From an uncultured Oscillospiraceae bacterium (GTDB lineage Bacteria; Bacillota_A; Clostridia; Oscillospirales; Oscillospiraceae): DNA of 23,259 nucleotides. Shown in pieces: positions 7,315 to 14,244 of the stretch (positions within the stretch are counted from its first letter, which is position 1; each line of letters begins with the position of its first letter). The notes beneath the pieces are model-generated. The model did no database searches. It worked only from the letters and a program-made list of their open reading frames with translations, and was not told the origin of the DNA. The translations under genes were made by a program, and so were the position numbers. The stretch lies in contig CALXGD010000038.1 in NCBI GenBank assembly GCA_944387745.1, positions 1-23,259 on the forward strand. Reading direction: 5' to 3'.

Positions 7315-8130
7315 TTACACCAGGCCGCGGACAACGCGGGCCAGGGTGTCGCCCCGCAGGCCGCAGCGCAGGCCCTCCAGAGCAATAACCTCGTTCACCC
7401 GGACGTTCGCCAGGTTCACGTTGATGCCAAAGTAATTGATAAAGAACTCCTGTCCGTCCTTGGTGGGGGCCTCCCAGGTCAGGCGCTTCTGGTCAATGCC
7501 GGCAGCCATCATCTCCTCCACGTCGTCGGCCTTCACCTTGCCGTTCTTGTCGAACACACCCACGCCCTTGGCGCTGCCGCGGGACTCCACGGTACAGGTG
7601 GACACGCCCAGGGACAAGTCCCGCTTAATCTGACGGATGGCCTCCTTCATCTCCAGCTGCTCATCCTCCATCTTCTTGCCAACCTCGGTGCAGCACTCAA
7701 AGCCCATCTTCATAACCTTCTCGATCATGCGGCAGCGGTCGTCGTCGCTGAGCTGGATCGTGCCGTCGGAGATCTCAATGGCGGTGAAGCCCAGGCGCTT
7801 GCACTGCTCCAGGAACTCGTCATACTTGCCCTGCATAAAGGCGATCTCACCGATGGTGCCGCCGGTGTTGGTGACGATGTTGGCGTTGTGGTAGGCGGCC
7901 AGCTTCGCCTTCAGGTAATCCTCACTATAGATGACGCCGGTGCCGAAGGCGATTTTCACCCGGTCGATGTAGGGGGCGCAGTTGGAGATCACGTTCTGCA
8001 CCTCGGTGAGGCTCAGGCCAAGGTCAGAGCAGACTGTCTTGCCGTAGGTTCTGGGCTTCTCCATGATACGGCCCTTCATGGGGTGAGTCAGAATTCCCTC
8101 AAATGCCATCTTCCCAATCGCGTTTTGCAT
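7315..8130 (-). CDS. comA: Phosphosulfolactate synthase family protein (ComA)
   Basis: A 271-residue TIM-barrel protein of the ComA family, which adds sulfite to phosphoenolpyruvate to give (R)-2-phospho-3-sulfolactate. In methanogens this is step one of coenzyme M synthesis, and in Bacillus it leads to spore sulfolactate. Shared landmarks against the Methanocaldococcus enzyme as I remember it: FGTGV, TGGTIGE, KYDEFLEQCKRLGF, AIEISDG, TEVGKKM, an E-x-R-x-S-x-K-G segment, WEAPTK, VNLANV and a C-terminal LRCGLRGDT. The usual LDKG near the N-terminus reads SDLG here. Neighbours are a pyruvate kinase (upstream) and a TRAP transporter (downstream), which suggests use in catabolism, perhaps in reverse. 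A GGGAGG site lies about 9 bases before the ATG. Confidence 0.9.
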   Translation of the reverse strand: MQNAIGKMAFEGILTHPMKGRIMEKPRTYGKTVCSDLGLSLTEVQNVISNCAPYIDRVKIAFGTGVIYSEDYLKAKLAAYHNANIVTNTGGTIGEIAFMQGKYDEFLEQCKRLGFTAIEISDGTIQLSDDDRCRMIEKVMKMGFECCTEVGKKMEDEQLEMKEAIRQIKRDLSLGVSTCTVESRGSAKGVGVFDKNGKVKADDVEEMMAAGIDQKRLTWEAPTKDGQEFFINYFGINVNLANVRVNEVIALEGLRCGLRGDTLARVVRGLV

Positions 8131-8160
8131 AATAAATTTCCTCCCTGAAATTTGATTTTA

Positions 8161-8192
8161 TATATAGCGGACTGATCCCAGTCCAGTATATA
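8161..8192 (-). other. Intercistronic hairpin between pyruvate kinase and comA
   Basis: GGACTG/CAGTCC (8169-8174 with 8179-8184) is flanked by TATATA on both sides (8161-8166, 8187-8192), forming a two-part stem with a mismatched dinucleotide between. There is no T-run on the minus strand. It lies between the pyruvate kinase stop and the comA ribosome binding site. Confidence 0.55.
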
Positions 8193-8200
8193 ACGAAGAA

Positions 8201-9538
8201 TTACAGCCGGACCACCTGGTCCTCCTCTCGGATCACGCCCTGTCGGACGGCCTCCTGCTGAGCAAAGTCCAGGCACTCCTCCCGGGACAGATTTTCCGGG
8301 CAGTAGACGGGAACCACACCCCAGTAGTGGGCAATGAAGTTGGCTAAGTACATATCCCTGGTCCCCACGATCACCGGAGCCTCATAGTGCATCTTTGCAA
8401 TGCGGGCCACCGGCTCCAGGGACTCCGCCGTCATAACAATGGGGGTCTTGCCCCTGGTCACGGCGAACTGGGGCTGGATGCTGCGGAAAAATCCCTGCTC
8501 TGCGCCGGCGCCGGGCTCGCTGAACATGGCCTCCTCTGTCCGGGCGATGATGTTGTGGAGCGTCTTGACGCACCCAACCGGGTCGTCTCCCACAGCAGTC
8601 TCGTCGGAGAAGGAGATAGCGTCGATGCCGTCCAGCACCAGGGAGGAGACATCACACACCTCCGCCCGTGTGGGCCAGGAGCCATGCATCAGGCTCTTCA
8701 AAATGCCGGAGCCGGTAAAGACGAACTTACCCTCCAGATTCGCCCGGTGGATGATCTCCTTGTCGATGAGATTGAGCTCCTCAATGGGCCGCTCCACCGC
8801 CAGGTCGCCCCGGGCCGCGCTCACCCCGTCGCAGTTGGGCAGGATCTCGTCCAGGTGGTTCAGGGCGTTGCGCTGCTCAATCTTGGCCAAGATGGGGATC
8901 TTGACGTGGTGCTCATCCATAATATCCTTGAGCAGCTGCAGGTCATCTGCCGTCTGCACAAAGGACATGGACACACAGTCCACCTTCTGCTGGATGCCGA
9001 ACTGAAAGTCCCGGATATCCTTCTCCGTCAGCCCCTTGAACCGGATCAGCGTACCGGGGGCGCAGGCCCCCTTTCTGGGGCGAAGCTTTCCGGGGATGGT
9101 CACCCGGCAGCGGATCTCATCCTCGCTGAGCTTTTCGGTCACCACCAGCTGCATGTCGTTGTCTCCGATAATGATCTCGCACCCCGGCTCCATGGCCTCG
9201 ATAAATTCCGGCTGGGCGATGGTAGCGATCGTCTCGTTGCCCAGGCACTCCCGGCGCGTAAAGACGATTTCATGGCCCTCAGGCAGGCTGTAGGACTCCT
9301 GCTCCAGCTCGCCGATGCGGATCTTTGGTCCCTGCAGATCCTGGCGAATGGCCACCGGCTTGTTCAAGCGCTTGGAGACCTTCCGCACCAGGCCGATGAT
9401 CTCCTCCGCCTTCTCATAGGAGGTGTGGGAGAAGTTGATTCGGCAGCTGCTGACGCCGGCCAGGATCATCTGCTCGATGGTCTCTTCATCCCAGGAGGCG
9501 GGGCCGATGGTGGCCATGATCTTGGTGTGATTTACCAC
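8201..9538 (-). CDS. pyk: Divergent pyruvate kinase
   Basis: Pyruvate kinase converts phosphoenolpyruvate and ADP to pyruvate and ATP. The TIGPAS start, RINFSH, DLQGPKIR, KIE (Lys219, Glu221), ARGDLAVE (Asp245) and PTRAEV motifs are present, and a B domain is in place, so catalysis is plausible. It departs from housekeeping enzymes where ATQMLES reads GSGILKS (catalytic Thr to Ser277, Gln to Gly, Glu to Lys), and SGETA reads SDETA. I choose the GTG start at 9538, in frame and 7 bases after GGAGGA (9546-9551); the longer reading overlaps the upstream gene and has no such site. The result is 445 residues. It lies directly between the HprK-like gene and comA, which suggests a dedicated role in handling PEP from the pathway. 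Confidence 0.88.
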   Translation of the reverse strand: MVNHTKIMATIGPASWDEETIEQMILAGVSSCRINFSHTSYEKAEEIIGLVRKVSKRLNKPVAIRQDLQGPKIRIGELEQESYSLPEGHEIVFTRRECLGNETIATIAQPEFIEAMEPGCEIIIGDNDMQLVVTEKLSEDEIRCRVTIPGKLRPRKGACAPGTLIRFKGLTEKDIRDFQFGIQQKVDCVSMSFVQTADDLQLLKDIMDEHHVKIPILAKIEQRNALNHLDEILPNCDGVSAARGDLAVERPIEELNLIDKEIIHRANLEGKFVFTGSGILKSLMHGSWPTRAEVCDVSSLVLDGIDAISFSDETAVGDDPVGCVKTLHNIIARTEEAMFSEPGAGAEQGFFRSIQPQFAVTRGKTPIVMTAESLEPVARIAKMHYEAPVIVGTRDMYLANFIAHYWGVVPVYCPENLSREECLDFAQQEAVRQGVIREEDQVVRL

Positions 9539-9551
9539 AACATTCTCCTCC

Positions 9552-10598
9552 TCAGTCGTTCCAGATCCAGGCGTTGTTGACACCAGCGAACAGGGACTTG
9601 CACTCCACCAGCTTGGCGGTGTCCAGCATCTTGTTCACGATCTGCAGGCGGTTGTTGGCCCGCTCAATGGTGTCGAAGGAGGGCACAGGCAGACAGCCGA
9701 AGAACAGTCTGGGGCGGCTGATGAGCTCCGCGGCGTTGAGATAGAGCTGGAAGCGGGTGTCCTCCTTGTTCAGCTCAGTCACCACCGGCTTCTCCCGGTA
9801 GCCCTCGATCTTCACAAAGATCAGGCTGACCTCCGGGTTCTTGATCTCGCTGGAGTCAGGCAGCAAGGGGCTCATATCCAGAGAAACCTTGGCATTCCAG
9901 GGGTCCTTGCCGGCGGGAATGGTGTTCATAATCTCCTTGCCCCAGATCTTCTCATACTCGGTGTAGTTATAGAGCAGGTTGCCTGCACGGACGTTATCAA
10001 AGACGGATCCCGTATAGAAGAACACGTCGCTGCCCACAGTGCGGAAGTGGGTGTACTCCGTGGTCATCAGGCGGTAGCCGTGGCGGAGGGTGGACTCCAG
10101 CATCAGGATGGTCTTACCGGCGCCGGGGCCGCCCACAAACACCATCATGTGGTTTTTCTCAGGGTTGTATACGCTGGTGGCGTGGAGGCAGGAGTAGCCC
10201 TTGCTCTCCAGGATACCGGGCATAATCCGGGTCAGCAGACCGGCGGTGCTGTAGATGGTATAGCGGCGGTCGGGAGCAGTGGCGTCCCGCTCCAGGACCG
10301 GGCCAGCCAGGAAGTACTCGGTGCCCTCCCAGAACAGCTCCAGGTCATTCATGGAGGAATCCTGGTACACGTATAGGGTGGCATCCACCGGGGCGTCGGC
10401 GGGCTGCACGATGGTCTCCCCCCACCCGTTGGACAGGCGGTAGGTCTTGGGCTCTCTCCGGTGCAGCTCGTGGTTGACATAGTCGTCTGTGTACACCAGC
10501 TCCTTCAGATTGGAACACGCCTTCACATTGACCTGGGACACCTTCCGGATCTCCTCAAAGGTGCACGCCTGGTAAAAAAACTCCTTTGTGTACTTCAT
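9552..10598 (-). CDS. HPr-kinase/PEPCK-like P-loop protein, candidate metabolite kinase
   Basis: A 348-residue protein with a Walker A motif GGPGAGKT (Lys162, Thr163), preceded by CLHATSV. HPr kinases also have a His just before the P-loop strand, and a GYRL-x-TTE segment follows where HprK has an acidic pair. The N-terminal 120 residues show no known domain. HprK-fold enzymes move a phosphate to a hydroxyl group (Ser of HPr) or, in PEPCK, act on small acids. Between a 2-hydroxyacid dehydrogenase and a PEP-handling pair, a kinase for a 2-hydroxy acid such as sulfolactate is an attractive guess. It is not a standard HprK: the family's C-terminal signature is missing. The start at 10598 is 7 bases from AAGGAGG; the ATG at 10604 is only 1 base away. 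Confidence 0.65.
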   Translation of the reverse strand: MKYTKEFFYQACTFEEIRKVSQVNVKACSNLKELVYTDDYVNHELHRREPKTYRLSNGWGETIVQPADAPVDATLYVYQDSSMNDLELFWEGTEYFLAGPVLERDATAPDRRYTIYSTAGLLTRIMPGILESKGYSCLHATSVYNPEKNHMMVFVGGPGAGKTILMLESTLRHGYRLMTTEYTHFRTVGSDVFFYTGSVFDNVRAGNLLYNYTEYEKIWGKEIMNTIPAGKDPWNAKVSLDMSPLLPDSSEIKNPEVSLIFVKIEGYREKPVVTELNKEDTRFQLYLNAAELISRPRLFFGCLPVPSFDTIERANNRLQIVNKMLDTAKLVECKSLFAGVNNAWIWND

Positions 10599-10632
10599 TT
10601 CCATTCCTCCTTAAAATTACCTTTTGTGGAAT

Positions 10633-10649
10633 TTCTATACTCTATAGAA
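10633..10649. promoter_or_regulatory. Candidate GntR operator, copy A
   Basis: TTCTATA and TATAGAA (7-bp perfect inverted repeat) with spacer CTC, 34 bases upstream of the HprK-like start. It matches the other four sites in the gntR and dehydrogenase leaders, mainly in the CTATAGAA half. Confidence 0.6.
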
Positions 10650-10663
10650 TCATAGCGAAATTT

Positions 10664-11629
10664 TTACTGCCTTGCAGTCTTGGGATGGTTCACCGGCCAC
10701 ATCAGCTGCTCGCCCTGGAAGAACCGATCAATCTCCATAGCTGCATGCACCGCAGACCGGGTGAGGGCCTCCTCTGTACTGCCGCCGCAGTGGGGGGTAG
10801 CCAGAACATTGTCCAGATGGAGCAGGGGGTCGTCCACTGTAATGGGCTCTTTGGAAAACACATCGATGAAGGCTCCGGCGATCTGATGCTCTCGGAGAGC
10901 CTGGATCATCTCCTCCTCCCGGACCACCTTGCCCCTGGCGGTATTGACGAAAATGGCGCTGGGCTTCATCATCTGGAACTCCCGGTCCCCAATAATGCCT
11001 ACGTTCTCCGGCCGCAGGGGAATATGTACAGAGACGAAATCCGACTGCTGGAACACCTGATCCCAGTCCACCAAAGTCACATACTCAGGAATCTCCTTCC
11101 CTGCCATGTGGCCCTTATAGACAATAACCTTCATTCCAAAGCCCAGGGCGGCGATTTTCGCCACATGGGAACCGATAAAGCCCATTCCAATCAGGCCCAG
11201 TGTCTTGCCGGACAGCTCCACACCTTTGCAGTGGTTTTTATAGAAGAAGTCTCCCCGTTTGGCCGCCTCGCTTAGGGGCACAAGTTTTCTGGCCAAAGCC
11301 AGCATACCCGCCACGGCATGTTCCGCTACAGAAAGGCCGTTGGACAAGGGGGTGTTGGTCACTTGAATTCCCAATTCTGTCGCCGCGTCCACATCAATGA
11401 TGTCCAGCCCTACTCCGTGCCTGGCCACAATTTGCAGGTTCGGCTCCGCCTCCAGCACCTTTCTGGTGGCGTGCGCGGTCCGCAGCAGCATGGCATCACA
11501 GCCCACAATCTCCCGGGCCAGGGTGTCCTCGTCCATTCCGGTGGCGTACTTCAGTTCATAGCCCCGCTGGGTCAGGTAGTCCACCCCCTCCTGGGCGATC
11601 TGCCGGGGAATAAATACGGTATGTCCCAT
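10664..11629 (-). CDS. D-isomer-type 2-hydroxyacid dehydrogenase (SerA/SlcC-like)
   Basis: A 321-residue NAD-dependent dehydrogenase of the SerA superfamily. The Rossmann motif GMGFIG is at residues 148-153, and the catalytic trio is Arg232 (NTARG), Glu261 (SKEP) and His280 (TPHCGGST). There is no C-terminal ACT domain, so feedback by serine is unlikely. (S)-sulfolactate dehydrogenase SlcC belongs to this superfamily, and with comA and comB nearby oxidation of sulfolactate to sulfopyruvate is a reasonable reading; phosphoglycerate or hydroxypyruvate remain alternatives. The start at 11629 has AGGAGG 6 bases upstream; a longer reading from 11656 would run into the operator. Two candidate operators lie in the gap to comB, so it may start its own transcript. 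Confidence 0.85.
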   Translation of the reverse strand: MGHTVFIPRQIAQEGVDYLTQRGYELKYATGMDEDTLAREIVGCDAMLLRTAHATRKVLEAEPNLQIVARHGVGLDIIDVDAATELGIQVTNTPLSNGLSVAEHAVAGMLALARKLVPLSEAAKRGDFFYKNHCKGVELSGKTLGLIGMGFIGSHVAKIAALGFGMKVIVYKGHMAGKEIPEYVTLVDWDQVFQQSDFVSVHIPLRPENVGIIGDREFQMMKPSAIFVNTARGKVVREEEMIQALREHQIAGAFIDVFSKEPITVDDPLLHLDNVLATPHCGGSTEEALTRSAVHAAMEIDRFFQGEQLMWPVNHPKTARQ

Positions 11630-11651
11630 TGCCGTCCTCCTCACAACATAT

Positions 11652-11668
11652 TTCAATAGTCTATATAA
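11652..11668. promoter_or_regulatory. Candidate GntR operator, copy B
   Basis: TTCAATA-GTC-TATATAA, 22 bases upstream of the dehydrogenase start codon. It shares 15 of 17 bases with copy C. Its TATATA segment could double as a minus-strand -10 box. Confidence 0.6.
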
Positions 11669-11770
11669 TTTTTCAGTTAAATTCTGTCTCTATTAACATG
11701 AACCTTACTCCAATATCTCCGCCGCGCTGAAACGGAATGACTAACTTGCGCCGGGATTGGGCGCTTCAGT

Positions 11771-11787
11771 TTCAATAGTCTATAGAA
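11771..11787. promoter_or_regulatory. Candidate GntR operator, copy C
   Basis: TTCAATA-GTC-TATAGAA, near-palindromic (one mismatch between arms), 119 bases from copy B in the comB to dehydrogenase gap. Flanking TTT before and TTTTTC after are shared with copy B. Confidence 0.65.
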
Positions 11788-11832
11788 TTTTTCATAAGGT
11801 GCAGCGCCGTCACTCCACTCATTCAGAGACCC

Positions 11833-12534
11833 TTACGCCTCTACTTTGCGGAACACCATCCGCCCCGTCTCCTCATCGGGAGTCAGCCGCAGCAGGAAGG
11901 GCAGAGATTCCAGGGGCAGGCAGAGCTCAAAATCTCTTTGTGGCGCCCAGGACTGGTTCGCCGGGTCAAAAAATTTTTTGGCTGAGGGATAGTCCCGCAG
12001 AAGCGCCCGGATCTCCTCCATGGTCCTCTCCGGCTCCCCCAATAGCTTTGCCCGAATGTACTCTGCACACAGAGTGTCCTCATCGCTGTGAACCTGCCCT
12101 CTGGTTCCCATGGCCACCAGCGAGACAGTCTCTGGCCGGCGTCGGCGGATATACCGCACCAATGCCTCTGCAGTGGGAAAGCTGCCCCCCAAAATCTCCG
12201 TGCCACCTGAGGCATTGACTACCCCCTGGGTCCCGGCGCCGGTGGTCTGAATTACCACTCTGCCGCGGAAATCCACCCCCTCGATCTGTGCAGGCGAGTT
12301 GCCGAAATCAAAGCCCGGCAGAGGCTTTCCCCCTCGTTCTCCCATCAGCACAGCGGAGGGATACCGCTCCTTCAGGGCATAGGCATCTTCCACCGCCCCT
12401 ACGGGGATGATCTTTTCCGCCCCGTTTCCCATCACGTAGGCCGCTACGGAGAAGGCGCGAAAAATATCCAGGATCACCGTCAGGCCCTTTGCCTGCTTCG
12501 CGCCCTCCAGCAGCTCTAAAATTGCAACTTCCAT
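11833..12534 (-). CDS. comB: 2-phosphosulfolactate phosphatase family protein (ComB)
   Basis: A 233-residue protein of the ComB family, Mg-dependent phosphatases that turn 2-phosphosulfolactate into sulfolactate. Signature stretches are DIFRAFSVAAYVMGNGAEKI near the N-terminus (family form D-V-x-R-A-T/F-S), LMGERGGKPLPGFDFGNSP in the middle and the TTGAGTQGV loop. Length matches the family (about 230-240). It starts 11 bases after the gntR stop with an AGGGAG site, so gntR and comB are one transcript. Its presence with ComA strongly supports phosphosulfolactate as the shared intermediate. If the route is degradative, ComB would oppose it, so it may act as a relief valve or on another phosphoester. 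Confidence 0.85.
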   Translation of the reverse strand: MEVAILELLEGAKQAKGLTVILDIFRAFSVAAYVMGNGAEKIIPVGAVEDAYALKERYPSAVLMGERGGKPLPGFDFGNSPAQIEGVDFRGRVVIQTTGAGTQGVVNASGGTEILGGSFPTAEALVRYIRRRRPETVSLVAMGTRGQVHSDEDTLCAEYIRAKLLGEPERTMEEIRALLRDYPSAKKFFDPANQSWAPQRDFELCLPLESLPFLLRLTPDEETGRMVFRKVEA

Positions 12535-12545
12535 GCTATGGCTCC

Positions 12546-13265
12546 CTATTCCGGTTCAATCCCATATTTCAAATAGTAGTCGCACACCTCGTTCTGGACT
12601 CGGCCCAGATGCCTGCGCATGGCCTCGCAGGCCGCCGCAGTGTCCCCCTTCTCAATGGCGTCAATGATCTCAATGTGCTCGGACACAGGTGCCGCCTGCT
12701 TCGCCCCGGTTCTCACTTGCTTCCCCTTCCGGGCGGCCACTACTGGGGCCCGCAGCAGAGCGGCCTGGTCCACCAGTCCCCTCAGGATCCGGGTCAGGGT
12801 GCGATTGTTGGCCTTCATCAAAATGTAATCATGGAATTCCCGGTTTACCGAGGAAATTCTGGTAAAATCCGTCCCCTCGCAGACCTTTGCATAGTCCTGA
12901 ACGGTGCGCCGCAGGGCGGCAATATCCTCTTTTGTGAAGTTGGGCATTGCCTGCTGGAGAGCGCTGACCTCCAGCTCACAACGCATAGTCAGCAGGTCCT
13001 CTACATCCTTCTGGGAGAAACTGACGACCTCAGAGGTATGAAAGGAGTTTCCCACGATCAGGTTGTCCTGCCGCAGCATATTGATGGCCTCCCGCACAGG
13101 GGTTGGGCTGCAGCCCAGCCGCCTGGCGATCTCCACCTCCTTGATTTTCATGCCCATCTTCATCTCAGGGCTCTGCTGGAGAATGATCTCATCCTTCAGC
13201 ACATGATAGACCTGCTCAGCCAGCGTTCTTCTGGAGACGCTTGCAGTAGAATCTTTTTTCCGCAT
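12546..13265 (-). CDS. GntR-family (FadR/FCD type) transcriptional regulator
   Basis: A 239-residue regulator with an N-terminal winged helix (about residues 14-80: LAEQVYHVLKDEII, then the recognition region GCSPTPVREAINML) and a C-terminal all-helical FCD domain (about 88-230). The FCD domain has the metal/ligand-site pattern of acidic residue and His at NREFHD, EHIEII and RRHLGRV. FCD regulators usually sense a small organic acid and control its uptake and breakdown, which fits the TRAP-enzyme cluster that follows. It is the first gene of the minus-strand block, and two candidate operator copies flank its promoter, suggesting autoregulation. Translation starts with ATG at 13265, the lysine-rich MRKKDS start. 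Confidence 0.9.
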   Translation of the reverse strand: MRKKDSTASVSRRTLAEQVYHVLKDEIILQQSPEMKMGMKIKEVEIARRLGCSPTPVREAINMLRQDNLIVGNSFHTSEVVSFSQKDVEDLLTMRCELEVSALQQAMPNFTKEDIAALRRTVQDYAKVCEGTDFTRISSVNREFHDYILMKANNRTLTRILRGLVDQAALLRAPVVAARKGKQVRTGAKQAAPVSEHIEIIDAIEKGDTAAACEAMRRHLGRVQNEVCDYYLKYGIEPE

Positions 13266-13277
13266 ACGGTTACTCTC

Positions 13278-13294
13278 TTCTATAGACTCTATAA
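13278..13294. promoter_or_regulatory. Candidate GntR operator, copy D
   Basis: Contains TATAGA-C-TCTATA (13281-13293), a perfect 6-1-6 palindrome, between the likely gntR transcription start and its start codon. Binding here would block elongation or initiation. Confidence 0.65.
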
Positions 13295-13308
13295 GATTTT
13301 CTGTTTAT

Positions 13309-13337
13309 AATTTAACACATCATTCTGTATTATGCAA
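13309..13337 (-). promoter_or_regulatory. Putative gntR promoter
   Basis: On the minus strand TTGCAT (13332-13337) is followed after 17 bases by TAAATT (13309-13314). It lies between operator copies D and E, about 45 bases before the gntR start codon, in a markedly AT-rich stretch. Confidence 0.5.
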
Positions 13338-13367
13338 GCATTTTCGATATTTTTGTTACATTCTCCA

Positions 13368-13384
13368 CAATAGAGTCTATATTT
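13368..13384. promoter_or_regulatory. Candidate GntR operator, copy E
   Basis: AATAGA-G-TCTATA (13369-13381) is the palindrome of copy D on the other strand with one mismatch. It lies upstream of the gntR -35 box and 90 bases centre to centre from copy D, a layout suited to looping. Confidence 0.6.
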
Positions 13385-13455
13385 TTAGTGAAAATATACC
13401 TATAATCTCAGTAGAGTGACAGATTTCCGTCTTTTAGACTGTCCTTGGGCCAGGT

Positions 13456-13492
13456 CAAAAATTAGGCGGGGAGACCCTACGTCGTCCCCGCC
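13456..13492 (-). terminator. Intrinsic terminator overlapping the end of the DUF3298-like gene
   Basis: GGCGGGGA (13465-13472) pairs with TCCCCGCC (13485-13492), with an extra GAC/GTC inside, and the minus strand continues into TTTTT. The stop codon at 13477-13479 lies inside the loop, so the last codons form one arm. Confidence 0.7.
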
Positions 13493-14154
13493 TCGGTACT
13501 CAGCGGATAAAAAAATGTAATGGGCCCCTCCACCGCCGGGGCCAAGGCCCCCTGGGGAAAATAGAACTCCAGTCCCTCTGTGGTCCGGCAGCACTGGTTC
13601 AAAGGGAGCTTTCTCCCCAGCCGGCAGGCAAAGTCCGGATCTAGAAAGCAGTCTCCCGCCGCCCGCCGGCTCTCTCCCTGCTCCCGGAAATGTCTCAGCA
13701 CCTTCCGCTGCCACCGCCTTCCCGGAAACAGGCCGCCCACCGGCAGGGGAACCCCCTCCGGCAGCCGCCACAGGTCCCCCGTGCGCACCTGGAGAGGGCG
13801 GCCGTCCCCCCGCACCTCTCGGGCATCCATCCGGATGGAGAGAAGTGTTTCGTCCAAAAAGAGCACCTCCCCTGTCAGCTGGGCCGTCCAAGGCTGAAAG
13901 GTTCGCCCCTCCTCCCGGCAGCGAACCAGATTCAGACAGGCCAGCCAATAGGTCTCTCTCCCCCACCGGCTCCGCCAGGCCTGGGCCAGCTTTTGGTAAT
14001 AGCGGCTGATCCGCTCTCCGCCTCTGCCCCCGCCGGCTCCCTGGGGCCAGGACATAGACAGCTCCAGCACCGGGACCTTCTCCAACGTAAAGACTTTTCG
14101 CTCTTCCCGCCAGTAAAGCTGGAGCGGGGGCCGTCCGCCTCTCGTCTCCCTCAT
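13477..14154 (-). CDS. DUF3298-like protein without signal peptide
   Basis: A 225-residue, Arg- and Trp-rich protein. The C-terminal half resembles the DUF3298 domain of RsiV-type proteins: a DLWRLPEG segment followed by GLFP, a RKVLRHFREQ helix, and the closing pattern EGLEFYFPQGALAP then GPITFFYPL, which in that family reads x-F-Y-F-P-P-x-x-I-A-P-Y-x-x-G-P-x-x-F. Typical family members are exported or membrane-anchored, but this one has no signal peptide or membrane helix. The AGGAGG site is 7 bases before the ATG, so the start is firm. It is a single-gene unit, divergent from the TIGR00300 gene. Function unknown. Confidence 0.65.
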   Translation of the reverse strand: MRETRGGRPPLQLYWREERKVFTLEKVPVLELSMSWPQGAGGGRGGERISRYYQKLAQAWRSRWGRETYWLACLNLVRCREEGRTFQPWTAQLTGEVLFLDETLLSIRMDAREVRGDGRPLQVRTGDLWRLPEGVPLPVGGLFPGRRWQRKVLRHFREQGESRRAAGDCFLDPDFACRLGRKLPLNQCCRTTEGLEFYFPQGALAPAVEGPITFFYPLSTEAGTT

Positions 14155-14215
14155 TTCACGCCCTCCTCTCCCTCCATCCTATGCTCGCTGGGGAATCCCG
14201 TTCCTCCGGCAGAAA

Positions 14216-14244
14216 TTGACTTTTTTCTTTCATCCATATATAAT
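14216..14244 (+). promoter_or_regulatory. Strong sigma-A promoter for the TIGR00300 gene
   Basis: TTGACT (14216-14221), a 17-base spacer and a perfect TATAAT (14239-14244). It would give an untranslated leader of about 155 bases that is very GC-rich; I see no known riboswitch in that leader. Confidence 0.75.

Noticed and set aside
8387..9580. A 397-codon open frame on the plus strand opposite pyruvate kinase
   Set aside because: Its translation is low-complexity, rich in Leu, His, Gly and Asp, as expected for the complement of a GC-rich gene, and it has no ribosome binding site or domain. The opposite frame is a clear pyruvate kinase.
13400..13966. A 188-codon minus-strand frame overlapping the DUF3298-like gene
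   Set aside because: Gly/Pro/Arg-rich shadow in another frame; the 225-residue frame has the good ribosome binding site and a family-like C-terminus.
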